A stretch of DNA of 64,000 nucleotides from Actinoplanes sp. N902-109 (GTDB lineage Bacteria; Actinomycetota; Actinomycetes; Mycobacteriales; Micromonosporaceae): assembly GCF_000389965.1 (NCBI RefSeq), contig NC_021191.1:807501-871500 (forward strand), given 5' to 3'. Both the position numbers and the translations under genes were made by a program. Within the stretch, counting starts at the first letter, position 1. Every line of letters starts with the position of its first letter. Below, piece by piece: positions 19,767-28,833 of this stretch. The notes under the pieces were generated by a model. It was not told where the DNA came from. It searched no databases and worked only from the letters and a program-made list of their open reading frames with translations.

Positions 19767-21773
19767 ATGAGAACACGGTTCGGCGCGCTGGTCACCGCCG
19801 TGGCCGCCGCTCGGGAGGCCGACGAGCTGGGCTTCGATCTGGTGGCGGTCCAGGCGCCCGGCACCGACGCTCCCTGGACGCTGCTGAGCTGGATCGCCGG
19901 GCAGACCTCGCGGGCCGATCTGGTCGCGCTGGAGCTGCCGGTCGATCAGCCGGCCGTGCTGGGCCGGGCCGCCGCCGGCCTCGACCTGCTCACCGGCGGC
20001 CGGTTGCAGCTGTCGCTGTCGGCTGCGGCCCCGGCCCTGGCCGAGGCGATCGAGGTGGTGCGCGGGGTGCTCGACGCCGGTGAGCCGGGGCCGCTGCGGC
20101 ATCTGGGCTCGCACTACCGCGTCCCGCAGGCCCAGCGTGGTCCGCTGCCCGCGCACCGCATCCCGATCTGGGTGCCCGGGGACGATCCGGACCTGCTGCG
20201 GCTCGCCGGGCGTACGGCCGATGCCTGTGTCGTTGCCCTGCCCGCCGACAACAAGCTCATCGACGAGGCCGCCGCCGACGCCGGTCGTGACCCCGGGGAG
20301 ATCCGCCGGGTCGCGATCGTCGGGCCCGGCGATGCCGTCCCGCCGGGTGCCGACACCGTGCTGCTGCGCAGCGACGACCCCGACGAGCTGCGCGCTTTTC
20401 TCGCGCTGCGGCCCGCTTCCGGCCCCGACCCGATCGTTCGCCCGGCTTCGGTACGTGCGAAGCGGCGCCCCGGCATCGACTACGACAACCTGCCGCCGAG
20501 CCTCGCCGGGCACGCGGTCGAACCCGGCGACCTCGACTACGCCCGGGTGCGGTCGACCTACCTGCGCGGCGGCGCCCCGGGCATCGTGCTGCGCCCGCGC
20601 ACCACCGCCGAGGTGGTCGATGCGCTGGGCTATGTGCGGGCCCACCCCGAGCTGCCGTTCGGCCTGCGCAGCGGCGGGCACGGCATCAGCGGACGCTCCA
20701 CGAACGACGGTGGGGTCGTGGTCAGCCTGGCCGCGCTCGACACCGTCGAGGTCATCGGCGACCGGATCGTCCGGGTCGGCCCGGGCGCCCGGTGGACGGA
20801 CGTCGCCACCGCGCTGGCCCCGCACGGCTGGGCGCTGAGCTCCGGCGACTACGGCGGGGTGGGTGTCGGCGGCCTGGCCACCGCGGGCGGCATCGGCTGG
20901 CTGGCCCGCAAGCACGGCCTGACGATCGATCACCTGCGCGCGGTGGAGATGGTGCTCGCCGATGGCAGGGTGGTGCGCGCCTCGGCCGACGAGAACGCCG
21001 ACCTGTTCTGGGCGGTGCGCGGCGCGGGCGCCAACTTCGGCGCGGTGACCTCGTTCGAGTTCGCCGTCGACGAGGTCGGCACCGTCGGTTTCGCGCAGCT
21101 CGTGGTGGCCGCCGACGACCCGGCCGGGCTGCTGGTGCGCTGGGGGCAGGCGATCGAGAACGCCCCGCGGGACCTCAGCGGCCAGCTCATCATGGGCCCG
21201 CCGCGTCCGGGTCAACCGGCGTTCGCCCAGCTGATGGCCGTGGTCGATGCCGACGAGCCGGAGACCGTCATCGAGCAGCTGCAGCCGGTGGCGGCGGTCG
21301 CTCCGCTGTACCAGCAGAATGTGGTGCTCACGTCGTACGCGGGAATCATGGCGAACGCGGCCGAGGGTTACCACCAGGGCGCGGGGGACCCGGTGGCCCG
21401 CTCGGGGTTGATCGAGCACCTCACGCCGGAGTTCGCGCGGGCCGCAGCGGAGCTGCTGGCCGGCGGGGCGGTGCACTGGTTCCAGATCCGCACGGTCGGC
21501 GGCGCGGTGGCGGACGTGCCCGAGGACGCGACCGCGTACGCCCACCGCTCGGCCAACTTCTCGGTCGTCGCCATGGGCTCGTCGGCGCGCCGGGTGGACG
21601 CCGCCTGGTCGGCGCTGCGCCCGCACTTCGACGGCCTGTACCTCAATTTCGAGACCGACCCGGCGCGGCTCGAGGACGCTTTCCCGGCGCCCACCCTGGC
21701 CCGGCTGCGCACCCTGAAACGCCGCTACGACCCGGGCAACCTCTTCCGCGACAACTTCGGGATCAGCGCATGA
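19767..21773 (+). CDS. Fusion of luciferase-like domain and FAD-linked (berberine-bridge type) oxidoreductase
   Basis: The 668-residue protein joins two domains. Residues 1-235 form a reduced luciferase-like monooxygenase barrel (R-F-G-A-L start, LDLLTGGRLQLSLS). Residues 240-668 form a PCMH-type FAD oxidase: R-S-G-G-H-G-I-S-G (FAD-binding, the His position used for covalent FAD), GGVGVGGLATAGGIGWL, R-G-A-G-A-N-F-G, and a C-terminal Y-D-P-G-N-L-F. The frame is continuous with no sign of a stop or frameshift. Its stop overlaps the next gene by ATGA. The first domain is shorter than standalone relatives (about 300 residues), so it may be structural or degenerate. Substrate unknown. Confidence 0.88.
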   Translation: MRTRFGALVTAVAAAREADELGFDLVAVQAPGTDAPWTLLSWIAGQTSRADLVALELPVDQPAVLGRAAAGLDLLTGGRLQLSLSAAAPALAEAIEVVRGVLDAGEPGPLRHLGSHYRVPQAQRGPLPAHRIPIWVPGDDPDLLRLAGRTADACVVALPADNKLIDEAAADAGRDPGEIRRVAIVGPGDAVPPGADTVLLRSDDPDELRAFLALRPASGPDPIVRPASVRAKRRPGIDYDNLPPSLAGHAVEPGDLDYARVRSTYLRGGAPGIVLRPRTTAEVVDALGYVRAHPELPFGLRSGGHGISGRSTNDGGVVVSLAALDTVEVIGDRIVRVGPGARWTDVATALAPHGWALSSGDYGGVGVGGLATAGGIGWLARKHGLTIDHLRAVEMVLADGRVVRASADENADLFWAVRGAGANFGAVTSFEFAVDEVGTVGFAQLVVAADDPAGLLVRWGQAIENAPRDLSGQLIMGPPRPGQPAFAQLMAVVDADEPETVIEQLQPVAAVAPLYQQNVVLTSYAGIMANAAEGYHQGAGDPVARSGLIEHLTPEFARAAAELLAGGAVHWFQIRTVGGAVADVPEDATAYAHRSANFSVVAMGSSARRVDAAWSALRPHFDGLYLNFETDPARLEDAFPAPTLARLRTLKRRYDPGNLFRDNFGISA

Positions 21774-22675
21774 CCGACTACGGGCACGACCTGCTCTTCG
21801 GGGCTTTTCTCGCACCGGCCGCCCAGCCCGCGCAGCAAGCCGTCGAGCTGGCCGTCGTCGCCGACCGCGCCGGGCTCGACCTCGTCACGTTCCAGGACCA
21901 TCCCTATCTGTCGCGCTTCCACGACACCTGGACCCTCATCTCGTACGCCGCGGCGCGCACCTCACGCATCAGGCTCAGCGGCAACGTCCTCAACCTGCCG
22001 CTGCGCGACCCCGTCGTGCTGGCCCGCAGCCACGCCGCGCTGGACCGGCTCACCGGCGGCCGGATCGAGATGGGCCTCGGCGCGGGCGCGTCCTGGGACG
22101 GCGTCGCCGCGATGGGTGGCCGGCGGCTCACCCCCGGCCAGTCGGTGTCGGCGCTGGACGAGGCCATCGCGGTGATCCGGGCGGTGTGGGCCCCCGATCC
22201 GGGGCCGGTGCAGGTGCGCGGCTCGTTCTACGAGGTGGTGGGCGCCAGGCGTGGCCCGGCCCCGGTGCACGACATGAGCATCTGGGTGGGTGCCTACAAG
22301 CCCCGCATGTTGCGCCTGGTGGGCCGGGCCGCGGACGGCGTCCTGCCGTCGCTGTCCTATCTGGAGGGCGGTCCAGCCGACTACGCGGACATCAACCGGC
22401 ACATCGACGTCAGCGCGGCGGCGGCGGGCCGGTCGCCGGCAGCGGTGCGGCGGCTGCTCAACATCAACGGCACGTTCAGCGAGTTCGGCCGCTCGTTCCT
22501 CAACGGGCCGGCCGACCAGTGGGCCGAGGATCTGGCCGGGCTGACCCTGGAGCACGGCGTCAGCGCCTTCATTCTGGGCACCGGCAACCCTGCCGACATC
22601 GAGGAGTTCGCCACCGAGGTGGCTCCGGCGGTGCGCGAGCTGGTAGCGGCCGAGCGCCCGCAAGTTTCCGACTGA
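21770..22675 (+). CDS. Luciferase-like (F420 or FMN) oxidoreductase
   Basis: The 301-residue protein is a full-length luciferase-like monooxygenase barrel with FLAPAAQ near the start, DRLTGGRIEMGLGAGASWDG, and IWVGAYKPRMLRLVGRAADG. In actinomycetes most of this subgroup uses coenzyme F420. Translation is coupled to the upstream fusion gene by an ATGA overlap, so the pair probably works on one pathway. It shares the D-x-L-T-G-G-R-(L/I) motif with the N-terminal domain of its partner, suggesting local duplication. Confidence 0.9.
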   Translation: MTDYGHDLLFGAFLAPAAQPAQQAVELAVVADRAGLDLVTFQDHPYLSRFHDTWTLISYAAARTSRIRLSGNVLNLPLRDPVVLARSHAALDRLTGGRIEMGLGAGASWDGVAAMGGRRLTPGQSVSALDEAIAVIRAVWAPDPGPVQVRGSFYEVVGARRGPAPVHDMSIWVGAYKPRMLRLVGRAADGVLPSLSYLEGGPADYADINRHIDVSAAAAGRSPAAVRRLLNINGTFSEFGRSFLNGPADQWAEDLAGLTLEHGVSAFILGTGNPADIEEFATEVAPAVRELVAAERPQVSD

Positions 22676-22762
22676 ACGTTGCAAGCTCTGGACAATGTCT
22701 TGTGGGTTTCGTCACAGAGCATCTAAGGTCGGCTCACCGTCCTCCACAGATGTGAGCCCGCG

Positions 22763-24712
22763 ATGTCCTTGCTGACGCTTCCGGTCGTTGCCGCCGTTGC
22801 CTCCCTCGCCCTCGCCGTCCCCTCCCCGGCCGCAGCGACTCCGGCTGTCACGCGGGCGGCGCTCGATCCGGCGCTTGTTGCCGGGCGCGGCGCCACCGTC
22901 GCCTTTGCCGAGCAGGAAGCGGAGAACGCCCGCTTCACCGGCACCCGGATCGGCCCCGACCGCAGCGCCTACACCCTGCCCGCGGAAGCCTCCGGCCGGC
23001 AGGCGGTCAAGCTCACCCCCGGTCAGTACGTCGAGTTCACCCTGCCCGCGGCGGCCAACGCGATCACCGTGCGCTACGCGATCCCGGACGCGCCCGGTGG
23101 CGGCGGCAGCACCGCGCCGCTGTCCGTCAACGGCCGGACGATGACGCTCACCTCGCAGTACGCCTACCTCTACAACCAATACCCGTTCAGCAACGACCCG
23201 CAGGGCGACCTGCTGCACCCGGACTGGTGGATCACCGAATGCGGCTGTGTCCCCGCGGCCACCACCCCGACCCCGGTCGTCACCGAACCGTTCCGCCCGA
23301 TGCACTTCTACGACGAGCAACGGCTGCTGCTCGGCCGCACGTACCGGGCGGGGGAGAAGATCCGGCTCACCGCGAGTGCCGCCGCCGCGTGGACCGTGAT
23401 CGACCTGCTCGACTCCGAACTCGTCGCCCCGCCCCGGCTGTCGCTCACCCCGGCCAACGTGCTGCTGTTCGGCGCCGACCCGAGCGGCCGCCGCGACTCC
23501 GCGCCCGCCTTCGACCGGGCCATCGCCCTCGCCCGCAGGACCAAGGTCGAGGTGTACGTCCCACCGGGCACCTATCAGGTCAACCGCCACATCCTCGTGG
23601 ACGACGTGACGATCGAGGGCGCCGGTAACTGGTACACCATCATCAAGGGGCACGAGGTGGCCCTGGACCGGCCGGCGCCCGACGGATCGGTGCACACCGG
23701 CGTCGGCTTCTACGGCAAGCCCGCTGCCGAGGGCGGCAGCCACAACGTGCACCTGCGTGACTTCGCCATCGTCGGCGACGTCCGTGAACGCATCGACACC
23801 GACCAGGTCAACGGGGTGGGCGGGGCGATGAGCGACTCGTCCATCGAGGGCCTGCACATCCAGCACACCAAGGTCGGCATGTGGTTCGACGGCCCGATGT
23901 CCCGCCTGACGGTGCGCGACAACGTCATCGTCGACCAGATCGCCGACGGCCTCAACTTCCACACCGGCGTCACCGACTCGGTCGTGCGCGACAACGTCAT
24001 CCGCAACACCGGCGACGACGGCCTCGCCCTGTGGTCCGAGAAGACCGGGGACGCCCGCAACGTCCTCGACCACAACACCGTGCAGACCCCGACGCTGGCC
24101 AACGGCATCGCCATCTACGGCGGCACCGACACCACGGTCTCGGCCAACCTCGTCGCCGACCCGATCCGCGAGGGCAGCGGCCTGCACGCCGGTGCCCGCT
24201 TCGGCGCCGAACCCTTCACCGGCACGCTCGCCTTCACGAACAACACCGTCGTCCGGGCCGGCACCTACGAACTCAACTGGAACATCGGCCTCGGCGCGAT
24301 CTGGTTCTACGCCCTCGACCGCAGCATGACGGCAACCACCCGGGTCACCGGTGACCACTACCTCGACAGCACCTACAACGCGATCATGCTGGTCACCGAC
24401 TTCCCGGTGAAGGACGCCTACCGCATCGACAACGTCGCCTTCCAGGACGTCCACGTCGATGGCACCGGCACCTCGGTGGTCAGCGCCCGCACAGCCGGCT
24501 CGGCGTCGTTCCAGAACGTCGACGCCCGCAACGTCGGGGCTGTCGGCGTCAACAACTGCGGCTCCTTCACCTTCACCCCGGCCGGGTCGGAGTTCACCCT
24601 CACCGACCGCGGCGGCAACGACGGCGGCTGGCTGGGCCCGTACCTGCCCAACACCATCACCTGCACCGACCGCCCGCCGGTGGTCCCGCCGCCCGCCCCC
24701 ACCACCTGGTGA
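22763..24712 (+). CDS. Secreted right-handed beta-helix glycanase, GH87 (alpha-1,3-glucanase/mycodextranase)-like
   Basis: The 649-residue protein has a signal peptide (to about residue 26), a carbohydrate-binding-module-like region (about 45-215, Y-x-E/A-E-N-A and Q-Y-V-E-F) and a beta-helix from about 225. The segments DGLNFHTGVTDS and NTGDDGLALWSE resemble the conserved acidic region of GH87 enzymes that hydrolyse alpha-1,3-glucan or nigeran of fungal walls. A pectate-lyase-like assignment is possible on fold alone, but the D-G-x-N and G-D-D-G-x-A-x-W-S pattern favours GH87. A proline-rich tail ends the protein. Confidence 0.78.
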   Translation: MSLLTLPVVAAVASLALAVPSPAAATPAVTRAALDPALVAGRGATVAFAEQEAENARFTGTRIGPDRSAYTLPAEASGRQAVKLTPGQYVEFTLPAAANAITVRYAIPDAPGGGGSTAPLSVNGRTMTLTSQYAYLYNQYPFSNDPQGDLLHPDWWITECGCVPAATTPTPVVTEPFRPMHFYDEQRLLLGRTYRAGEKIRLTASAAAAWTVIDLLDSELVAPPRLSLTPANVLLFGADPSGRRDSAPAFDRAIALARRTKVEVYVPPGTYQVNRHILVDDVTIEGAGNWYTIIKGHEVALDRPAPDGSVHTGVGFYGKPAAEGGSHNVHLRDFAIVGDVRERIDTDQVNGVGGAMSDSSIEGLHIQHTKVGMWFDGPMSRLTVRDNVIVDQIADGLNFHTGVTDSVVRDNVIRNTGDDGLALWSEKTGDARNVLDHNTVQTPTLANGIAIYGGTDTTVSANLVADPIREGSGLHAGARFGAEPFTGTLAFTNNTVVRAGTYELNWNIGLGAIWFYALDRSMTATTRVTGDHYLDSTYNAIMLVTDFPVKDAYRIDNVAFQDVHVDGTGTSVVSARTAGSASFQNVDARNVGAVGVNNCGSFTFTPAGSEFTLTDRGGNDGGWLGPYLPNTITCTDRPPVVPPPAPTTW

Positions 24713-24787
24713 AACCGGCGGCGGGCATCCTGGCGTCGGCGTGGGCACACGGGGGCCGGCCGGTGCCTTGCCGTAGTCTCCCTTGCC

Positions 24788-25600
24788 ATGGCGTTCAGCA
24801 TTGAAGAGCGGGACCGGTGGTACCGGGAGATCTTGCTCGCGCCGCTCCGCACTTCGGCCTACTACCTTCCCAAGATGGGCGGCGGCGACGAAGTCGACCT
24901 CGCCGGCTTCACCACGTTGTACGGCGCTGACCCGCTGTACCACTGGATAGGCTTCGACTCGCCGCTGATGTTCGCGGCGCACAAGGCGGCCGGCGGCATG
25001 ACGTCGGTCTACCGGCAGCTCGGCATCGGCTGCGAGCGGCTGTTCCGGGAAGTGCTCAAGGACGAACTCGCGCTCTCCGAGGACCAGGTCAAATGGTCGT
25101 ACGAGCTGCTCCCGGAGACCGAGGACGAGACCCGGAAGGCGCGGATCCTGTCGCTCGACGGGCGGGTCGAGGTCGCGGACATCCCCGACGCACCGGCGAG
25201 CAACCGGGTCGAGGACTGGATCGAGCGGCAGCGCGACGCGCTCGGCATCTCCGTACCGTTGAAGGGTGCCGTCTTCGAGGTTCGGCAGGGCTACAAGAGC
25301 GCCGACTCCAAGCGGCAGAACGCCGACCTCGCCAACGCCGCGCAGGCCCTGGGGCACGGCTATCTGCCTGTCCTCGCCATCATGAGCACCCAGATCAACA
25401 CGGTCGTCCGCGCGCGGTATCTGACCGGCAACTGGAGCGTTCTCCTGGGCACCGTGGGCGCCGATGACCCGCAGCACAGCACGTTCGACTTCCTCCGGGA
25501 GGTCGTCGGCTACGACCTCGCCGGCTTCTTCCAGCGGAACATGGCTGAGCTACGCACCGGCGTAGAGGGCATCCTGCGGCAACTCTTGGAGGCCAGATGA
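24788..25600 (+). CDS. Probable type II restriction endonuclease
   Basis: The 270-residue protein directly precedes and overlaps (ATGA) a DNA methyltransferase gene, which is the main evidence for its role. A conserved-looking block at about residues 161-178, F-E-V-R-Q-G-Y-K-S-A-D-S-K-R-Q-N-A-D, is compatible with a PD-(D/E)xK-type nuclease core, but I cannot name the family or the recognition site. Both genes are on the plus strand, nuclease first. The cassette ends 6 bp from the left attachment repeat of the integrated element. Confidence 0.7.
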   Translation: MAFSIEERDRWYREILLAPLRTSAYYLPKMGGGDEVDLAGFTTLYGADPLYHWIGFDSPLMFAAHKAAGGMTSVYRQLGIGCERLFREVLKDELALSEDQVKWSYELLPETEDETRKARILSLDGRVEVADIPDAPASNRVEDWIERQRDALGISVPLKGAVFEVRQGYKSADSKRQNADLANAAQALGHGYLPVLAIMSTQINTVVRARYLTGNWSVLLGTVGADDPQHSTFDFLREVVGYDLAGFFQRNMAELRTGVEGILRQLLEAR

Positions 25601-26841
25601 CCGACATCATCGACCGGGCAGCGCACAGCCGTAACGAGCACATGACGTTCCGTGCCAACATGGGCGTCGGGCGGCACGGCTGGCTGCGTCTCACACCGGC
25701 GTACGGCGTACGTCTGGTCCGTGACCGTATCTCGCACATGCCGAGCGGCAGCGTCATCACCGACCCCTTTTCCGGCACGGGCACGACGCCGCTGGCGGCT
25801 GCCGAGCTCGGCCACCGCGGTCAGTCGGTGGACATCAACCCGTTCCTGGTCTGGCTCGGCACCGTCAAGACGACGAACTACACCGAGGACACCCTGCTCG
25901 CGGTCGCTGACGCCGCCAAGGCCGTACTGGACGCGGCGCGCACGCACGACCGGGAAAACGACCTCTGGCAGCCCAACCTGTTCAAGATCGAGAAGTGGTG
26001 GTCGCCGGGTGCGCTGTACGCGCTCAAGGCGCTCCGCAACGAGATCGACAAGTTCGAGGGGCAGGTCCGTGACCTGCTGGAGATCGGCCTGTGCCGGTCA
26101 CTCATCTCCTGCTCCAACGCGGCGTTCAACCACCAGTCGATGTCCTTCAAGGAAGCCTCGGGCGAGCAGGTGCTGTTCGTGGTGGAGGAGAGCGAACAGA
26201 CGCTCAGCACCTACGCCACGGAGATGGCGACGATCATCGAGTCGGCGCGGTTCGACCTCGCGGGCACAGCCGTCATCCGGAACGGCGACTCCCGGACCGG
26301 CCTGGCCGATTTGGCGCCCGCCGACTTCGTGCTGACGTCGCCGCCGTACGTGAACCGGATGAGCTACATCCGCGAGCTGCGCCCGTACATGTACTGGCTC
26401 CGCCACCTCGACGTGGCCAGCGACGCCGGCGATCTCGACTGGCGCGCCATCGGCGGCACCTGGGGCACCGCCACCAGCAAACTCAACACCTGGAAACCGG
26501 ACGTCGAGACCCCGGTCGACGAGGCAATGAAAGTGGTGCGCGAGAACATCGCGGCGGACGGCGGCAAGAACGGCCCCCTGCTGGCCACCTACGTCCACAA
26601 GTACCACCACGACATGTGGTTGCACTTCCAAAGCATCACGAAGCACCTCAAGCCGGGCGGCAGCGTCTCCTACATCGTCGGCAACTCGACCTTCTACAAG
26701 CACGAGGTCCCCGCCCACACCTGGTACGCCGCGATGCTCCGCGAACTCGGCTACGCCGACGTCACCATCGAAACCATCCGCAAGCGAAACTCGAACAAAG
26801 CCCTGTTCGAGTACGACATCACCGGCACAAAGCCCAGCTGA
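25597..26841 (+). CDS. Site-specific DNA methyltransferase (probable N4-cytosine type)
   Basis: The 414-residue protein has the SAM-binding motif DPFSGTGTT (about residues 48-56) and the catalytic motif TSPPY (about 247-251), in the order I then IV. TSPPY is characteristic of N4-cytosine methyltransferases, though N6-adenine activity cannot be excluded. It should protect host DNA from the upstream nuclease. Translation is coupled to that gene by ATGA. The stop codon lies 5 bp before the left 48-bp attachment repeat. Confidence 0.88.
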   Translation: MTDIIDRAAHSRNEHMTFRANMGVGRHGWLRLTPAYGVRLVRDRISHMPSGSVITDPFSGTGTTPLAAAELGHRGQSVDINPFLVWLGTVKTTNYTEDTLLAVADAAKAVLDAARTHDRENDLWQPNLFKIEKWWSPGALYALKALRNEIDKFEGQVRDLLEIGLCRSLISCSNAAFNHQSMSFKEASGEQVLFVVEESEQTLSTYATEMATIIESARFDLAGTAVIRNGDSRTGLADLAPADFVLTSPPYVNRMSYIRELRPYMYWLRHLDVASDAGDLDWRAIGGTWGTATSKLNTWKPDVETPVDEAMKVVRENIAADGGKNGPLLATYVHKYHHDMWLHFQSITKHLKPGGSVSYIVGNSTFYKHEVPAHTWYAAMLRELGYADVTIETIRKRNSNKALFEYDITGTKPS

Positions 26842-26846
26842 CCGTT

Positions 26847-26894
26847 CTGGTGCCCCCGGCAGGAATCGAACCTGCGACACACGGTTTAGGAAAC
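26847..26894. repeat. Left attachment repeat (tRNA-Arg 3' fragment)
   Basis: A 48-bp sequence identical to 32546-32593. On the minus strand it runs from the anticodon loop to CCA of tRNA-Arg(CCT). The sequences diverge after the shared GGAAAC. It lacks the 5' half of a tRNA and is not functional as one. Confidence 0.93.
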
Positions 26895-27000
26895 GTCTTT
26901 GGATCATGATCGATACTGGTCCGACCTGGTATCCATGCAGGTCAGGTCCAAATGGCTACGTCCGTTGGTGTCCCTTGTTGACCGATGATGACTCCCGCAA

Positions 27001-27019
27001 CGGGCACGGATCGGGCACG
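27001..27019 (+). repeat. Paired CGGGCACG motif, left copy 1
   Basis: CGGGCACG-GAT-CGGGCACG: two 8-bp direct repeats with a 3-bp spacer, an 11-bp period. The same arrangement recurs at 27227 and at 32482. Candidate integrase or Xis arm-type site. Confidence 0.6.
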
Positions 27020-27226
27020 GCGACGGCCGGGCCGTCAAACGGTCTTCGCATAGAAGCGCACACTCATAGCTCTTGAGCAGCGCGAACGCGCACGGTGGCC
27101 TTCTAGCATCTCTCTATGTTCGATGCCTTTTTATGGCGTGCTTGTGCACAATGATCTCTATCGACTGTCAGCTTGGGAAGTGCCTTGATCGCACCGTTGG
27201 GTTGAAACCCTTGCTCGCCGCTCGGC

Positions 27227-27245
27227 CGGGCACGCGACGGGCACG
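27227..27245 (+). repeat. Paired CGGGCACG motif, left copy 2
   Basis: CGGGCACG-CGA-CGGGCACG with the same 11-bp period as the other two pairs. A further single GGGCACG is at 27380-27386. Confidence 0.6.
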
Positions 27246-27421
27246 GCCGACTCTATCCGCATCAAGAAGTGATCATGAGGGGCTTGATCTGTGGTCTAAA
27301 ACGCCGGAGCAGTAAGACCGGTCATGTTGTCCTCTTGAGGCATGCTTGGGTAGGTGTGAGTGGTGATCTCCAAGTCATTGGGCACGCCTGATTTTGCCTC
27401 TCGACTGGGAAGGGTCGTGCT

Positions 27422-27985
27422 ATGGCTAGCTGGCTGCAGATAGTTGTTCCTTCGGCAACGACGCTCGTGGGGACGATCGGCGGGGGAATCGTCGGTGCGC
27501 TCTGGCAGCGTAAGAGCGGAATGCAGCTTCTGCGGATGCAGTTCGAGGAGAACACAAGGGTTCGTGACTCGCAGGCTGCAACCGCGCATGCTTCCCAAGC
27601 TGCGGAGTTACTACACAAAGAACGGATGATGCTGCTCGACCGGCGGATGGACTGTTATGCCGCATTCCGCACGCTAATCTTCGATCGATGGCAACTCTAT
27701 AACGATGACCCACCAGTCGTGCTGCTCGGCCATGTGTACGGGATCGCACAAGGAGTATCCGTTAAACAGCGTCCGGGCGAGGTTGCCGGCGTTCTAAACC
27801 GCAAGATCATGGAGACCTTGCAGACCATCGGTCTGGTTGGCTCAGCGGAGGTAAAGGCGGCTGCGGGGAAGCTCGCTGAGGCCACGTACTCAAAGCCCGA
27901 CCACCGGGCGAACGATCTTCTAAGCGCGTTCTGGCGGGCGGCTCGGGCCGACTTGGACCCCCAGGTCTCACCTTCTGATCCGTAG
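27422..27985 (+). CDS. Element-borne membrane-anchored protein of unknown function
   Basis: The 187-residue protein has one N-terminal hydrophobic segment (about residues 5-27, rich in Gly) followed by a helical, charged region with a probable coiled coil (M-Q-F-E-E-N-T-R-V-R-D-S) and a soluble domain starting near L-L-D-R-R-M-D-C-Y-A-A-F. That topology places the bulk of the protein on one face of the membrane. I do not recognise a family. Its base composition is lower in GC than flanking chromosomal genes, consistent with acquired DNA. Confidence 0.65.
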   Translation: MASWLQIVVPSATTLVGTIGGGIVGALWQRKSGMQLLRMQFEENTRVRDSQAATAHASQAAELLHKERMMLLDRRMDCYAAFRTLIFDRWQLYNDDPPVVLLGHVYGIAQGVSVKQRPGEVAGVLNRKIMETLQTIGLVGSAEVKAAAGKLAEATYSKPDHRANDLLSAFWRAARADLDPQVSPSDP

Positions 27986-28220
27986 CTCTGGGCGATATGG
28001 CTTCGTGCGGCTGTCGGCGAGGTCAGGAGGGTTAACTAGGCCTGACTCGGCTGGGTGGCGTCCGGCCGGTTGCTGTACTGCGCTGCTGTATGACTCTTCT
28101 GGCGAAGCAGATCAACCTCAGCTTGGGAATCGTGTTGATCGTGATGGTCAATATGGCCCGCCGCCAGGCAAACGACCCGATCATCCGTTCGCCTGGTGGG
28201 CTCATAGGGCTTACGTCTGA

Positions 28221-28415
28221 TTAGTGGTGCCAACCTGCCAGGACAGACCCGATCGCGGTTAGCAGTGCTGCTCCTGCAGTGAGGTAACCAATGACCACGG
28301 CGTGAGTGCTCCGCCTGGCAGGTGTGGCGTCGTCTGTGTGGAGACGATTGGGCTTGGGTGCGGAGTCCTTACTTGGTAGTCCATCACAATCACTAGGGTC
28401 TACTGTTAGGCCCAT
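28221..28415 (-). CDS. Small tail-anchored membrane protein, unknown
   Basis: A 64-residue protein with a polar N-terminal half and a single C-terminal transmembrane segment (about 42-60, V-V-I-G-Y-L-T-A-G-A-A-L-L-T-A-I). A GAGGAG ribosome-binding site stands 5 nt before the ATG at 28415, which supports this start over longer alternatives. It is the only minus-strand gene in the element. Small membrane proteins are common accessory products of such elements, but no function can be assigned. Confidence 0.55.
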   Translation of the reverse strand: MGLTVDPSDCDGLPSKDSAPKPNRLHTDDATPARRSTHAVVIGYLTAGAALLTAIGSVLAGWHH

Positions 28416-28772
28416 CTTGGCTCCTCGCGTCTTTGTCCGTCGGCTACAGCCTTGATTCATGTGGAGTCGTAGAACGGCATCTGGCTGCAACCGGGTGCCG
28501 TTCGTCCTGTCGATCTCCACGGGAGACAGTCCTTCGTGGAACGGCGCTTGCTACCGCAGCGGCGCGTGCCACAGATGGAAGCACATCCCTTCGCGACGCG
28601 ACGCTGAATTCAGTGACGAATTTACCCACGACCCCGAGCGAAGTAGACCACCGTAGTGCCCCACGAGCTCTCTGCCTAGAGGGTGTGTGGTGCTGTCTCG
28701 TGTCAACTTTCCCTTGACGGTGGGCGCGAGAGTCACGAGTCGGTGTCGGGGGCGGCGGTGCGCACGTCGTGA

Positions 28773-28793
28773 GGGCAGGCCATCGGCCTGCCC
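28773..28793. other. Perfect 9-bp hairpin
   Basis: GGGCAGGCC at 28773-28781 and GGCCTGCCC at 28785-28793 pair perfectly around an ATC loop. No T-run follows, so a simple terminator is less likely than a structural DNA or RNA element. Confidence 0.55.
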
Positions 28794-28833
28794 AGTGACC
28801 CCCTGCCCGAGAGGGTCGCAGAGGCTCCGAGGA

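Larger units (their letters stand above)
26895..27421. other. Left-end non-coding region of the element
   Basis: No convincing gene. It holds two of the three paired CGGGCACG motifs (27001-27019 and 27227-27245), an imperfect palindrome GACGGC-CGG-GCCGTC at 27022-27036 beside the first pair, and an inverted repeat GACCTG...CAGGTC at about 26923-26943. This arrangement fits an attachment-site arm region. Confidence 0.5.

Noticed and set aside
26847..26894. Second tRNA-Arg gene at the left end of the element
   Set aside because: Only the 3' half is present; there is no acceptor 5' strand or D-arm, so it is an att fragment.
27073..27315. 80-residue plus-strand frame in the left arm of the element
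   Set aside because: No ribosome-binding site, irregular composition, and it spans the CGGGCACG pair at 27227-27245.
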